Shown here: positions 7,703-14,713 of the stretch, piece after piece
How positions within the stretch are numbered: the stretch's first letter is position 1
How the letters are laid out: each line of letters opens with the position of its first letter
From: Pseudomonadota bacterium
GTDB taxonomy: Bacteria; Pseudomonadota; Gammaproteobacteria; Burkholderiales; Burkholderiaceae_B
Reading direction: 5' to 3'
DNA: 24,992 nt
NCBI GenBank assembly: GCA_023386765.1
Contig: JAEWJD010000082.1
Span: 1-24,992 of the forward strand
The notes under the pieces: model-generated
What the model saw: the letters and a program-made list of their open reading frames with translations, nothing else
Database searches by the model: none
What the model was told of the DNA's origin: nothing
Made by a program: the position numbers and the translations under genes

Positions 7703-9688
7703 ATGAAACCGTACACCTTGTTCGATCCGGACCCGCTGTACCCGGAAAAGGAAAGTGAGCGCCCGGCCAGCAAACTGGAGGCCTGGGGCACGGCCGCCTT
7801 GCGCTGGCTGGGTCGCAAGCGGCGGGCTCCCTTGTGGCGCACGCGCCGCATCCTGGCCCGGGTCCATCGCGAGAGCGCCCAGCTTGGCGGCCTGGACCTG
7901 GCGGGTGTGCGGCGTTGCGCCAACGAGGTGGCATTCGATCTGCGTCGCCATGGCCTGGAGCCCGCCAGGGTGGCACGTGCCTTCGCCCTGGTACGCCAGG
8001 CCGGCTCGCTGGCGCTGGGCAAGGCGCATTTCGATGTCCAGTTGCTGGGCGGCTGGGCCATGTTGCAAGGCATGGTCGCCGAAATGAATACCGGTGAAGG
8101 CAAGACGTTGACGGCGACCTTGCCCGCGGCCACCGCGGCCATGGCAGGCTTGCCGGTGCATGTCATCACCACCAATGATTACCTGGTCGAGCGCGATGCC
8201 CAACTGATGGCGCCCTTATACGAAGCGCTCGGCCTGAGCGTGGCCTGGGTCAACATGGAAATGCCGCCAGAGGCCCGGCGCCAGGCCTATCGGGCCGATA
8301 TCGTCTACTGCTCCAACAAGACCCTGGTGTTCGATTACCTGCGCGATCTGATCGTGCTGGACGATGACAAAAGCGAAGAAGGCCTGAGGCTGGAGCAATT
8401 GCGCGGCGGCGGCGATGGCCGGCTGGGTCAGCTGTTCCTGCGGGGATTGTATTTCGCCATCGTGGACGAGGCCGACAGCGTGCTGGTCGACGAGGCGCGC
8501 ACGCCCTTGATCATCTCTGGGGTGCAGGAGGAAGATGCCGCCGACATCACGACCCAGACCATGGCGCTGGCCGGTGCGCTGGAGCCCGGACATTACCGCC
8601 TGCAGCCGGCCGAGCGCCGGGTCGTACTGACGGAGTCCGGCCGCGAACAGCTGCGCGAGGCTTGCGCGGCCCTCGGCTCCCCCTGGAGCATCCCGTTTCG
8701 GCGTGAAGAGCTCATCATCAGTGCCCTGACCGTGCTGCATCTGTACCGGCGCGATGAGCAATACATCATCCGCGATGACAAGATCATGGTGGTCGATGAA
8801 TTCACCGGCCGGGTCATGCCGGACCGTTCGTGGGGGCAGGGCCTGCATCAGATGATCGAGTTCAAGGAGGGGCTGGCCCTGAGCGAGCCGCGCGCCACGC
8901 TCAAGAGCATCAGCTACCAGCGTTTTTTCAAGCACTACCTGCGTCTGGCCGGCATGACCGGCACGGCCGCCGAGATCCGTGCCGAGCTGGGCCGCGTCTA
9001 TGACCTGCCGGTGGTGCGCATCCCGACCCACCGTCCCTCGCGGCGGCGCCACGCGCCCGATCGCGTCTATCGCAGCCTGGATCAGAAATGGGCCGCCGTC
9101 AGGATGCGAAGCCAGGCGCTGCATGAGCAGGGCGTGCCGGTCCTGATCGGCACCCGCTCGGTGGCCGCCTCCGAGGAGATCGCCGCGGTGCTGGCCCGGG
9201 CCGGGTTGCCGGCGGTGGTGCTCAATGCCAAGCAGGATGCCGACGAGGCGGACCTGGTGGCCCAGGCCGGCCAGTTGGGCAGCATCATGATCGCGACCAA
9301 CATGGCCGGGCGCGGCACCGATATCCCCCTGTCGGCGCAGGCGCGCGAGGCAGGGGGGCTGCATGTCATCCTGACCGAGCGGCACGAGTCCGCGCGCATC
9401 GATCGCCAGCTCGAAGGCCGCAGCGGCCGCCAGGGAGATCCCGGGCATGCCGAGGCGATCTTGTCGCTGGAGGATGCGGTGCTCGACAGCGTGCGCGACA
9501 GCCCCTGGGCCGTGCCGATGCAGGCTTTGCTGGCCCTGGAGCTGCCGGGCTGGAACCGGCTGGCCGCGGCCTGGTTGCGTCATGCGCAGGCGCGTACCGA
9601 ACACAAGTTGGCCCGCGAACGCCGCCAGATGGTGGCCGCGGACGAAGAACTGGAAAATTCCCTGTCCTTTTCGGGGCAGGGGGACTGA
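7703..9688 (+). CDS. Shortened SecA-like translocase ATPase
   Basis: The SecA ATPase motor is clear in these 661 residues: Walker A GEGKT at 131-135, Walker B DEADSVLVDEARTPLIISG from residue 255, AGRGTD at about 535-540, and QLEGRSGRQGDPG soon after. Canonical SecA is about 850-900 residues. This protein stops just after the point where the helical scaffold would begin (a remnant like AQARTEHKLARERR), so most of the helical scaffold with its two-helix finger, the helical wing and the zinc-binding tail are missing. A basic N-terminal extension of roughly 25 residues precedes the motor. It is therefore an accessory SecA paralogue, not the housekeeping gene. It starts 12 bp after the M50-HlyD gene without an obvious Shine-Dalgarno sequence, so its translation is probably coupled. 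It likely powers or gates export of the large protein encoded upstream. Confidence 0.88.
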   Translation: MKPYTLFDPDPLYPEKESERPASKLEAWGTAALRWLGRKRRAPLWRTRRILARVHRESAQLGGLDLAGVRRCANEVAFDLRRHGLEPARVARAFALVRQAGSLALGKAHFDVQLLGGWAMLQGMVAEMNTGEGKTLTATLPAATAAMAGLPVHVITTNDYLVERDAQLMAPLYEALGLSVAWVNMEMPPEARRQAYRADIVYCSNKTLVFDYLRDLIVLDDDKSEEGLRLEQLRGGGDGRLGQLFLRGLYFAIVDEADSVLVDEARTPLIISGVQEEDAADITTQTMALAGALEPGHYRLQPAERRVVLTESGREQLREACAALGSPWSIPFRREELIISALTVLHLYRRDEQYIIRDDKIMVVDEFTGRVMPDRSWGQGLHQMIEFKEGLALSEPRATLKSISYQRFFKHYLRLAGMTGTAAEIRAELGRVYDLPVVRIPTHRPSRRRHAPDRVYRSLDQKWAAVRMRSQALHEQGVPVLIGTRSVAASEEIAAVLARAGLPAVVLNAKQDADEADLVAQAGQLGSIMIATNMAGRGTDIPLSAQAREAGGLHVILTERHESARIDRQLEGRSGRQGDPGHAEAILSLEDAVLDSVRDSPWAVPMQALLALELPGWNRLAAAWLRHAQARTEHKLARERRQMVAADEELENSLSFSGQGD

Positions 9689-9693
9689 GAACC

Positions 9694-10482
9694 ATGACCC
9701 TGATCCTGTCTTTACCGCGCCGTCTGGCGGCGCTTTGCCTCCTTGGCCTGTCGGGTGCTGCCGCTCAGGCACAGCCCATGCCGGTCGGCCCGGCGCTGAC
9801 GCTGGAGGCCATGCCCCAGGTTGCCGACGGCGATACGCTGGGCTGCCTGATCGAACCCTTTCAGGTCTCCGAGATGGGCAGCGCCGCCGCCGGCGTCGTG
9901 CAGCGCGTGCTGGTGCAACGCGGCGACACGGTCAAGCGCGGACAGGTGGTGGCCGAGCTGAACACCACCGTCGACGAGGCCACCCTGAACCTGCGGCGCG
10001 CCGAGGCGGCCTACCTGGGACGGGTGGTCGAGCGCAATGGCGACCTATATCGTCGCAAGCTGTTGCCGGCTGGCGACTATGACGAAATGACCTCGCGCAG
10101 CCGTCAGGCCCAGCTGCAGGTGGCATTGCAACAGGCCATCCTGGCCGAGCGCAGCATCAAAAGCCCCTTCGATGGCGTGGTGGCCGAACGCTTCGCCGGC
10201 CCGGGCGACCGGATCAACGACAACAAGATCGTCAAGCTGGCGCAGATCGATCCCCTGTTGATCAAGGTCGTGGTGCCGGAAGGCCGCTATGGCCGTATCG
10301 CCATCGACGACAAGGCCCAGGTCCATGTCAATGCGGCCATCAGCGACAAGCCTCTGCAAGCCAGTGTGTGGCGTATCGACCGGGTCATGGATGCGGCCAG
10401 CGGTACCTTCACGGTGCTGCTCAAGGTGGACAACAAAGACCACGCCATCCCTGCCGGAGTCCGTTGCAGCATCCGCTTCTGA
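9694..10482 (+). CDS. Secreted HlyD/RND-type periplasmic adaptor
   Basis: This 262-residue protein starts with a signal peptide (positive LPRR, hydrophobic core, AAAQAQ cleavage region near residues 20-27) and has no further membrane segment, so it should be periplasmic. The first lipoyl half (GVVQRVLVQRGDTVKRGQVVAEL) lies at about residues 69-91, a short alpha-hairpin follows, and the second half (IKSPFDGVVAERFAGPGDRI) is at about 154-174. A beta-barrel domain runs to the end. It is shorter than most RND adaptors (about 350-400). The gene starts five bases after the SecA-like stop, making it the last gene of the unit. It could bridge the two membrane-anchored HlyD fusions to an outer-membrane channel, which is not in this window. 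Adaptor fold is well supported; partners are inferred. Confidence 0.85.
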   Translation: MTLILSLPRRLAALCLLGLSGAAAQAQPMPVGPALTLEAMPQVADGDTLGCLIEPFQVSEMGSAAAGVVQRVLVQRGDTVKRGQVVAELNTTVDEATLNLRRAEAAYLGRVVERNGDLYRRKLLPAGDYDEMTSRSRQAQLQVALQQAILAERSIKSPFDGVVAERFAGPGDRINDNKIVKLAQIDPLLIKVVVPEGRYGRIAIDDKAQVHVNAAISDKPLQASVWRIDRVMDAASGTFTVLLKVDNKDHAIPAGVRCSIRF

Positions 10483-10509
10483 GTCGGGCTTAGCGCCGGC
10501 GGCCGGGCA

Positions 10510-10989
10510 TCACGGGGCGATCAGCCGGGCGGTGAGATACAGCCCCAGGCCGAACACGGTGTGGGCCAGCAGGCTGCGGCCGCGCGCCAGCCACGGACGC
10601 GGCGTGCGTCTTGCGGCCAGGCCGGCACCCAGGGCGGGTTGCAGGATGAACCAGGGCGCCGCCACGCTCAAGATGCCAACCCCCAACGCCGGCAGCAGCG
10701 TCGGGGCGGCCAGCCACGCCGGGCCCCAGAACAAGGGCAGCGCGGCTGCCAGCACGACGCCGATCACATAGTGCGCAAGCCAACCGAGCGCGGCCTCGCC
10801 ACGGACCGGCCGGCTGTGGGGGGTGAGAACCGGCTGCCCCGACGGCAGTCCGGCCAGCCAGCGGCCTAGCATGGCAAAGTTCAGGGCAGGGATGCCTTGC
10901 AGGTGTTTGCGCAGCCAGGAAAAAACATCCAGTACGACGGTGGCGCCCACGCCCAGGAGTACGGTCTGGAACAGGTTATCAAGCATCAT
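10510..10989 (-). CDS. DUF2938-family inner-membrane protein
   Basis: This is a 159-residue hydrophobic protein with about four membrane segments, recognised as DUF2938 by its layout: an N-terminal helix (LLGVGATVVLDVFSWL), the IPALNFAMLGRWLAGLPSG segment, and PVRGEAALGWLAHYVIGV. No biochemical function is established for the family as far as I know. It is convergent with the export operon, whose last stop lies 27 bp away, and divergent from a MerR-type regulator. The intergenic region carries a soxS-like promoter/operator, so it is probably the main target of that regulator. Two adjacent ATGs exist at the start (10987-10989 and 10984-10986). Confidence 0.82.
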   Translation of the reverse strand: MMLDNLFQTVLLGVGATVVLDVFSWLRKHLQGIPALNFAMLGRWLAGLPSGQPVLTPHSRPVRGEAALGWLAHYVIGVVLAAALPLFWGPAWLAAPTLLPALGVGILSVAAPWFILQPALGAGLAARRTPRPWLARGRSLLAHTVFGLGLYLTARLIAP

Positions 10990-11095
10990 GAGCGGCTTCC
11001 GTCAGGGAATCTGGCGTGGTGGCCAGAACGCGAGTGGGGGAGAGAGAACATAGGGTTGCCTCTTCAGGCAGAGTCGGGAAAGCTACACTTTGCCA

Positions 11096-11117
11096 ATTCA
11101 AGTCCACTTGAGGTCAA
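11096..11117 (-). promoter_or_regulatory. SoxR-box-like MerR operator and -35 element for the DUF2938 gene
   Basis: The plus strand carries ATTCAAGTCCACTTGAGG at 11096-11113, a dyad with TCAAGT/ACTTGA arms that matches the Escherichia coli SoxR box at 14 of 18 positions. On the minus strand it starts within a TTGACC -35 hexamer (11112-11117). A 19-bp spacer then leads to a weak -10, CAAAGT (11087-11092). The overlong spacer with a central dyad is the hallmark of MerR-activated promoters. The same dyad overlaps the probable ribosome-binding site (GAGG, 11110-11113) of the MerR gene, so autorepression is plausible. Confidence 0.65.
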
Positions 11118-11120
11118 GCC

Positions 11121-11570
11121 ATGGGCAGCGTGCTCGATATTGCCGAGGTGGCCCGTCTGTCGGGCACCCCGGCCTCCACCCTGCGTTATTACGAAGAGAA
11201 AGGTCTGATCGTTTCGGTGGGCAGGCGGGGGCTGCGGCGGCTGTTCGGACCGGACGTCCTTCAGCGGCTTGCGCTCATTGCCCTGGGGCAGGCCGGGGGC
11301 TTCAAGCTCGACGAGATCGCACGGATGTTCGCGCCGGGCGGACAACCCGAAATCGATCGTGAGCTTCTGCAGGCCCAGGCCGATCAGCTGCAGCGGCGCA
11401 TCGATCGGCTGGCGGCGATGCGCGACGGTTTACGCCACGCGGCCCGCTGTCCTGAGACCAACCACCTGGATTGCCCCGTGTTCCAGCGTCTGCTGCGAGC
11501 AGCCGCGCTGGGGATGCTGGCCACCGGCGAAACAGCGGCTCAGCCGGCGCGCTCGCGTTCGTGGAAATAG
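11121..11570 (+). CDS. MerR-family transcriptional regulator
   Basis: This 149-residue protein has an N-terminal MerR winged helix-turn-helix (LDIAEVARLSGTPASTLRYYEEKGLI, residues about 5-30). A helical region with a dimerisation coiled coil follows (residues about 75-110). Near residues 113-125 is a small Cys/His cluster (RCPETNHLDCPVF) with the spacing Cys-x4-His-x2-Cys, reminiscent of metal- or thiol-sensing MerR proteins. The SoxR iron-sulfur motif (four closely spaced cysteines) is absent, so this is not SoxR despite the SoxR-like operator. It is divergent from the DUF2938 gene and probably controls it. Its last 31 bp overlap the end of the convergent AraC-type gene. The effector is unknown. 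Confidence 0.88.
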   Translation: MGSVLDIAEVARLSGTPASTLRYYEEKGLIVSVGRRGLRRLFGPDVLQRLALIALGQAGGFKLDEIARMFAPGGQPEIDRELLQAQADQLQRRIDRLAAMRDGLRHAARCPETNHLDCPVFQRLLRAAALGMLATGETAAQPARSRSWK

Positions 11571-12331
11571 CGTGCCGGCGGCTTGCCGAGTGCTTTCTTG
11601 AACATGGTGATGAACGCCGTGACCGAGTCGTAGCCCAAGGCTTCGGCGACCCGTTGCACGCTGTCGCCGGCTGCCAGTCGGCGCAGGGCTTCGATGAGAT
11701 GAATCTGCTGGCGCCAGCGGCCGAACGTCAGGCCGGTTTCTTTCTGGACCAGCCGCGCCAGGGTGCGCTCGCTCATGGCGGCGGCGCGTCCCCACTCGGC
11801 CAGGGTGCGTCGGTCATCGGGCTGTTCGCTCAGCAACCTGGCGATGCGGCGCAGCCTGGGCTCGCGAGGCAGCGGCAGATGCAGGGTTTCTTCGGGCATG
11901 CCAGCCAGCTCTTCGAGCAACACCACGGCCTTGCGGCCGGTGGCGCTGTCGGGTTCGTAGTCGGCCGGCTCGTCGGCCAGGCTCAGGATCAGTTCGCGCA
12001 CTAGCGGGCTGATGGCCAGCGTGCAGCAGGCCGCCGGCAAGGCGGCCGCATCCGGTTGCACGAACAGATAGCAAAGTTGCGCGTTGGCGGTGGCGCGGAT
12101 GCTGTGCATCTGGCCACCCGGCACCCACACCGCACAGTGGGGCGGCACCATCCAGAGTGCATCATCAACCTCGCACACCACACCACCCTTGAGTGCCAGC
12201 ACCAACTGGCCCTGGCGATGGCAGTGCACCGGCACCTCCTCGCGGATCTCGTCGACCTCCAGGCGTACGCCCACCGCCGGGCTACGCATGGCTTCGGTGT
12301 CGAACTGGCAGATGAAGTCGGCAAGACGCAT
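11540..12331 (-). CDS. AraC-family regulator of the NimR type
   Basis: A 263-residue regulator. The N-terminal half is a cupin-like sensor domain with HCHRQGQLVLALKG and GGQMHSIRA motifs. The C-terminal half (about residues 165-255) is an AraC double helix-turn-helix (AAMSERTLARLVQKETGLTF and VAEALGYDSVTAFITMFKKALG). It is divergent from a CynX/NimT-family exporter, the same arrangement as E. coli nimR/nimT, where the regulator controls a 2-nitroimidazole exporter. The start ATG has AGGA (12340-12343) eight bases upstream. Its 3' end overlaps the convergent MerR gene. It may control the neighbouring exporter; the natural effector is not known from sequence. Confidence 0.88.
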   Translation of the reverse strand: MRLADFICQFDTEAMRSPAVGVRLEVDEIREEVPVHCHRQGQLVLALKGGVVCEVDDALWMVPPHCAVWVPGGQMHSIRATANAQLCYLFVQPDAAALPAACCTLAISPLVRELILSLADEPADYEPDSATGRKAVVLLEELAGMPEETLHLPLPREPRLRRIARLLSEQPDDRRTLAEWGRAAAMSERTLARLVQKETGLTFGRWRQQIHLIEALRRLAAGDSVQRVAEALGYDSVTAFITMFKKALGKPPARYFHERERAG

Positions 12332-12369
12332 GGGGCCGGTCCTAATAGGGTGATTGGCCTATGACATAC

Positions 12370-12395
12370 TCCGGAATGTTCAGGGAAATTCCGGA
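12370..12395. promoter_or_regulatory. Perfect dyad in the AraC/NimT-like divergent promoter region
   Basis: TCCGGAAT (12370-12377) and ATTCCGGA (12388-12395) form a perfect inverted repeat with 10 bp between the arms and 18 bp between arm centres. It lies in the 162-bp region between the divergent AraC regulator and the MFS exporter, upstream of an unusually AT-rich stretch (about 12400-12490) that should hold the exporter promoter. It is the best operator candidate for the AraC-type regulator. Confidence 0.5.
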
Positions 12396-12493
12396 TTGTC
12401 TGGATTTAGCGATTTATAGTCGTTATAGCTTAATTCTTTCTTTTCCTTGGCGGATAGTCTTTAGTCTGGTCTGTTTCCCTTCAAGGATTTTTC

Positions 12494-13687
12494 ATGTCGC
12501 ATGCTTCCCGAACCGGCTGGTTGCTGGCCGGTCTGTTGCTGGTGGCGGCCGGATTGCGCGCCCCCGTCACGGGCGTGGCGCCGGTGCTTTCTTCCATCCA
12601 GGCCCAATTCGGCCTGAGCGCCGCCCAGGCCGGGTTGCTCACCACGTTGCCCTTGTTGGCTTTCGCAGCCCTGTCGCCCTTTGCCGGCGGGCTGGCCCGC
12701 CGGCACGGTCTGGAGCGAACCTTGCTGGTCTCCCTGTTGGCGTTGCTGGCCGGGATGATGCTGCGTTCGGCGGGCTGGGAAAGCACGCTCTATGCCGGCA
12801 CCTTGCTGATCGGGTTGGGCATTGCCGTGGGCAACGTCCTGATGCCCAGCGTCATCAAGCGCGACTTTCCCGCGCAGGTTGCACAGGTGACCTCGGTGTG
12901 CGCCCTGGTGATGGGCGTATCGGCGGCCTTGTTCTCGGCCAGTGCGGTGCCGCTGGCACAGCTCGGGGGCTGGCAAACGGCCTTGGGGCTGATGGCGCTG
13001 CCGTCGCTGGCCGCCGTGTTTGTCTGGCGCGCGCAGCTGGCGCAGTCCAAAGGCCAGGGACCGGCTGCCGCCCAACCGCAGGCACCCAGCGTCTCGGTCT
13101 GGAGCAGTCCGTTGGCCTGGCAACTGACCTTGTTCATGGGCCTTAACTCGACGCTGTACTACGCCATGGTGGCCTGGCTGCCTTCGGTGCTGGCCGAATC
13201 CGGCTACGGGGCGACGGCGGCCGGTTCGGTGCATGGGGTGATGCAGCTCGCATCAGCCTTGCCCGGGCTGGTGCTGGCGCCGCTGGTCGGTCGCTTCAAG
13301 GACCAGAAGGGCCTGGCCGCCGGCACCAGCCTGCTCATGGCGATCGGTCTGCTCGGCCTGTGGCTGTGGCCGGGGATGGCCACGGTGTGGGCCTTCTGCT
13401 TCGGGGCGGGCTCGGGGGCGTGCCTGATCCTGGCGTTGATGTTCATGGGGTTGCGTTCATCCACGCCGGCCCAGGCTGCGGCGTTGTCGGGCATGGCGCA
13501 ATGCCTGGGCTATCTTCTGGCGGCCACCGGCCCGATGGCCGCCGGCGAGGCCCATGCCTGGGCAGGTAACTGGGATTTGCCTCTGGGCGCCGGCATGGGG
13601 CTGGCCCTGTTGATGGCCGTCTTTGGGATGCTGGCCGGGCGGGCACGTGTCATTGGCCAGAAACCGGGACTTGGCGTAACGGCATAA
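12494..13687 (+). CDS. CynX/NimT-family MFS transporter
   Basis: A 397-residue major facilitator protein with about 12 membrane segments. It starts SRTGWLLAGLLLVAAGLRAPVTGVAPVL, typical of the CynX/NimT (cyanate/2-nitroimidazole transporter) group. The RAPVTGV motif in the first helix and the FAGGLARRHGLERTLL loop between helices 2 and 3 support the family. AAGGA at 12483-12487 lies seven bases before the ATG. Together with the divergent AraC regulator it forms a NimR/NimT-like module, probably exporting a small toxic organic compound. The substrate cannot be read from sequence. The stop codon lies 3 bp from a Fur box for the next gene. Confidence 0.87.
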   Translation: MSHASRTGWLLAGLLLVAAGLRAPVTGVAPVLSSIQAQFGLSAAQAGLLTTLPLLAFAALSPFAGGLARRHGLERTLLVSLLALLAGMMLRSAGWESTLYAGTLLIGLGIAVGNVLMPSVIKRDFPAQVAQVTSVCALVMGVSAALFSASAVPLAQLGGWQTALGLMALPSLAAVFVWRAQLAQSKGQGPAAAQPQAPSVSVWSSPLAWQLTLFMGLNSTLYYAMVAWLPSVLAESGYGATAAGSVHGVMQLASALPGLVLAPLVGRFKDQKGLAAGTSLLMAIGLLGLWLWPGMATVWAFCFGAGSGACLILALMFMGLRSSTPAQAAALSGMAQCLGYLLAATGPMAAGEAHAWAGNWDLPLGAGMGLALLMAVFGMLAGRARVIGQKPGLGVTA

Positions 13688-13690
13688 AGC

Positions 13691-13709
13691 CATAATAATA
13701 GTCAGTCTC
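13691..13709 (+). promoter_or_regulatory. Fur box upstream of the siderophore regulator
   Basis: CATAATAATAGTCAGTCTC matches the classical 19-bp Fur consensus at 14 of 19 positions. It lies 58 bp before the GTG start of the AraC-type regulator. Iron-replete repression of the regulator is the expected effect, as known for PchR and AlcR. Confidence 0.6.
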
Positions 13710-13723
13710 ATTTACGTTTTGTG

Positions 13724-13749
13724 GCGCCTGTCCCGTATGGGGCAGGCGC
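13724..13749 (+). other. Strong hairpin in the leader of the siderophore regulator
   Basis: GCGCCTGTCCC (13724-13734) pairs with GGGGCAGGCGC (13739-13749) as an 11-bp stem with one T-G wobble and a GTAT loop. No T-run follows on either strand, so it is not a standard intrinsic terminator. It lies between the Fur box and the ribosome-binding site (AGGTG, 13756-13760) and would sit in the 5' leader if transcription starts near the Fur box. Confidence 0.5.
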
Positions 13750-13767
13750 GCCGCTAGGTGTGTCCGT

Positions 13768-14625
13768 GTGAGTTCTGACGTTTTTTCCCTCGATTGCGCC
13801 ATGCCGGCGAGCCGTCCTGCCTTGGCGCTGGCGGGCGGCACCTTGCGTTTTTCCGGCCCCAGGCAAGTGGCAGAGTCCCTGGAACCGGGCTGGAAGCTGG
13901 TGTTGCTGATGGAAGGGGCCTTGCGTTACCGCCTGCCCGGCGGGCCGCCGCGTAGCGTCAGCGGCCCTTCGCTGCACCAGAGCCTGTGCCGCGAACCCTT
14001 GCAACTGGAGCACGAGTTCGGCCAGAGCGGCGCGCTGCGGTTTGTGTCCTTGCGCAGTTCTTTCGAGGAGCTGGAACCAAGCTGCGGCCTGGATCCCGAT
14101 CAACTGGCGCATCGGCTTGGCGCGGCCGACGGCCCGTATGCCGAGCACAACCGGCGCGCCGCGCCGGCCATGCTGGCTCTCGGGCGCCAGATGCTGGAGT
14201 GTCCGGTGCCGGCATCGTTGCGCAGTCTCTACCTGTCGGGCAAGGCAATGGAGCTGGCCGCGCTGGCGCTGGCCGGCTCGCTGGAGCCACCGGCCATCGA
14301 CGGGCTGTCGCGGGCCGATTGTGAAAGGCTGCATCAGGCGCGTGAGCGCCTGGAGGCCAGTCTGCAGTATCCGCCGACACTGCCCGAGCTGGCCCTGGCC
14401 GTAGGGATCAACGTCAACAAGTTGACCCTGGGCTTTCGGCGCCTGTTCGGCCAGAGCGTTTATGGCTATGTGCGCGAGCAACGTTTGCAACGCGCCCATG
14501 CCTTGCTTGTCGCCGGCATGATGAGCGTGAGCGAGGCGGCCTACGCCTGCGGCTATACGGATTCGCATTTCACCAAGGCCTTCCGGCGTCGTTACGGCAT
14601 CACGCCCAGCGAATTGCGTCGCTGA
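13768..14625 (+). CDS. AraC-family siderophore-responsive regulator (PchR/AlcR-like)
   Basis: A 285-residue regulator. The N-terminal 190 residues form an effector domain with weak cupin-like features. The C-terminal AraC DNA-binding domain (about 190-285) has two helix-turn-helix units (LPELALAVGINVNKLTLGFRR and VSEAAYACGYTDSHFTKAFRRRYG). The NVNKLTLGFRRLFG segment is typical of PchR-type activators that bind a ferric siderophore. A TonB-dependent receptor gene follows directly, with a repeat-type activator site between them. The GTG start has AGGTG about seven bases upstream; the internal ATG at 13801 lacks a ribosome-binding site. A Fur box precedes the gene. It is expected to activate receptor and permease genes when the cognate siderophore is present; the siderophore's identity is not visible. 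Confidence 0.88.
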   Translation: MSSDVFSLDCAMPASRPALALAGGTLRFSGPRQVAESLEPGWKLVLLMEGALRYRLPGGPPRSVSGPSLHQSLCREPLQLEHEFGQSGALRFVSLRSSFEELEPSCGLDPDQLAHRLGAADGPYAEHNRRAAPAMLALGRQMLECPVPASLRSLYLSGKAMELAALALAGSLEPPAIDGLSRADCERLHQARERLEASLQYPPTLPELALAVGINVNKLTLGFRRLFGQSVYGYVREQRLQRAHALLVAGMMSVSEAAYACGYTDSHFTKAFRRRYGITPSELRR

Positions 14626-14648
14626 AGCGCGGCTCTGCGGAATCCGGA

Positions 14649-14686
14649 AATACTTCCGCAATCGCTAACAATACTTCGGCAATCGC
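14649..14686 (+). promoter_or_regulatory. Two 17-bp direct repeats: likely activator site for the receptor promoter
   Basis: AATACTTCCGCAATCGC (14649-14665) and AATACTTCGGCAATCGC (14670-14686) differ at one base and start 21 bp apart, two helical turns. A weaker third copy, AATCCTTCGG, follows at 14688-14697. Repeat 2 abuts the position of the -35 element of a promoter whose -10 is TAAAAT (14710-14715). No -35 consensus is present, as expected for an activator-dependent promoter. Paired direct repeats are the usual target of AraC-type activators such as the adjacent regulator. Confidence 0.65.
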
Positions 14687-14713
14687 CAATCCTTCGGTCC
14701 GGCTCTTTCTAAA

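Noticed and set aside
3689..9772. Long minus-strand frames opposite the GAF-HlyD, M50-HlyD and SecA-like genes (393, 614 and 518 codons)
   Set aside because: All are antisense to genes with recognisable domains and show only composition-driven, repeat-free sequence.
11121..11570. Calling the MerR regulator SoxR because of the SoxR-box-like operator
   Set aside because: The four-cysteine iron-sulfur motif of SoxR is absent; only two cysteines and one histidine are present in that region.
13724..13749. Intrinsic terminator after the NimT-like gene
   Set aside because: The stem is strong, but no T-run follows on the plus strand and none on the minus strand.
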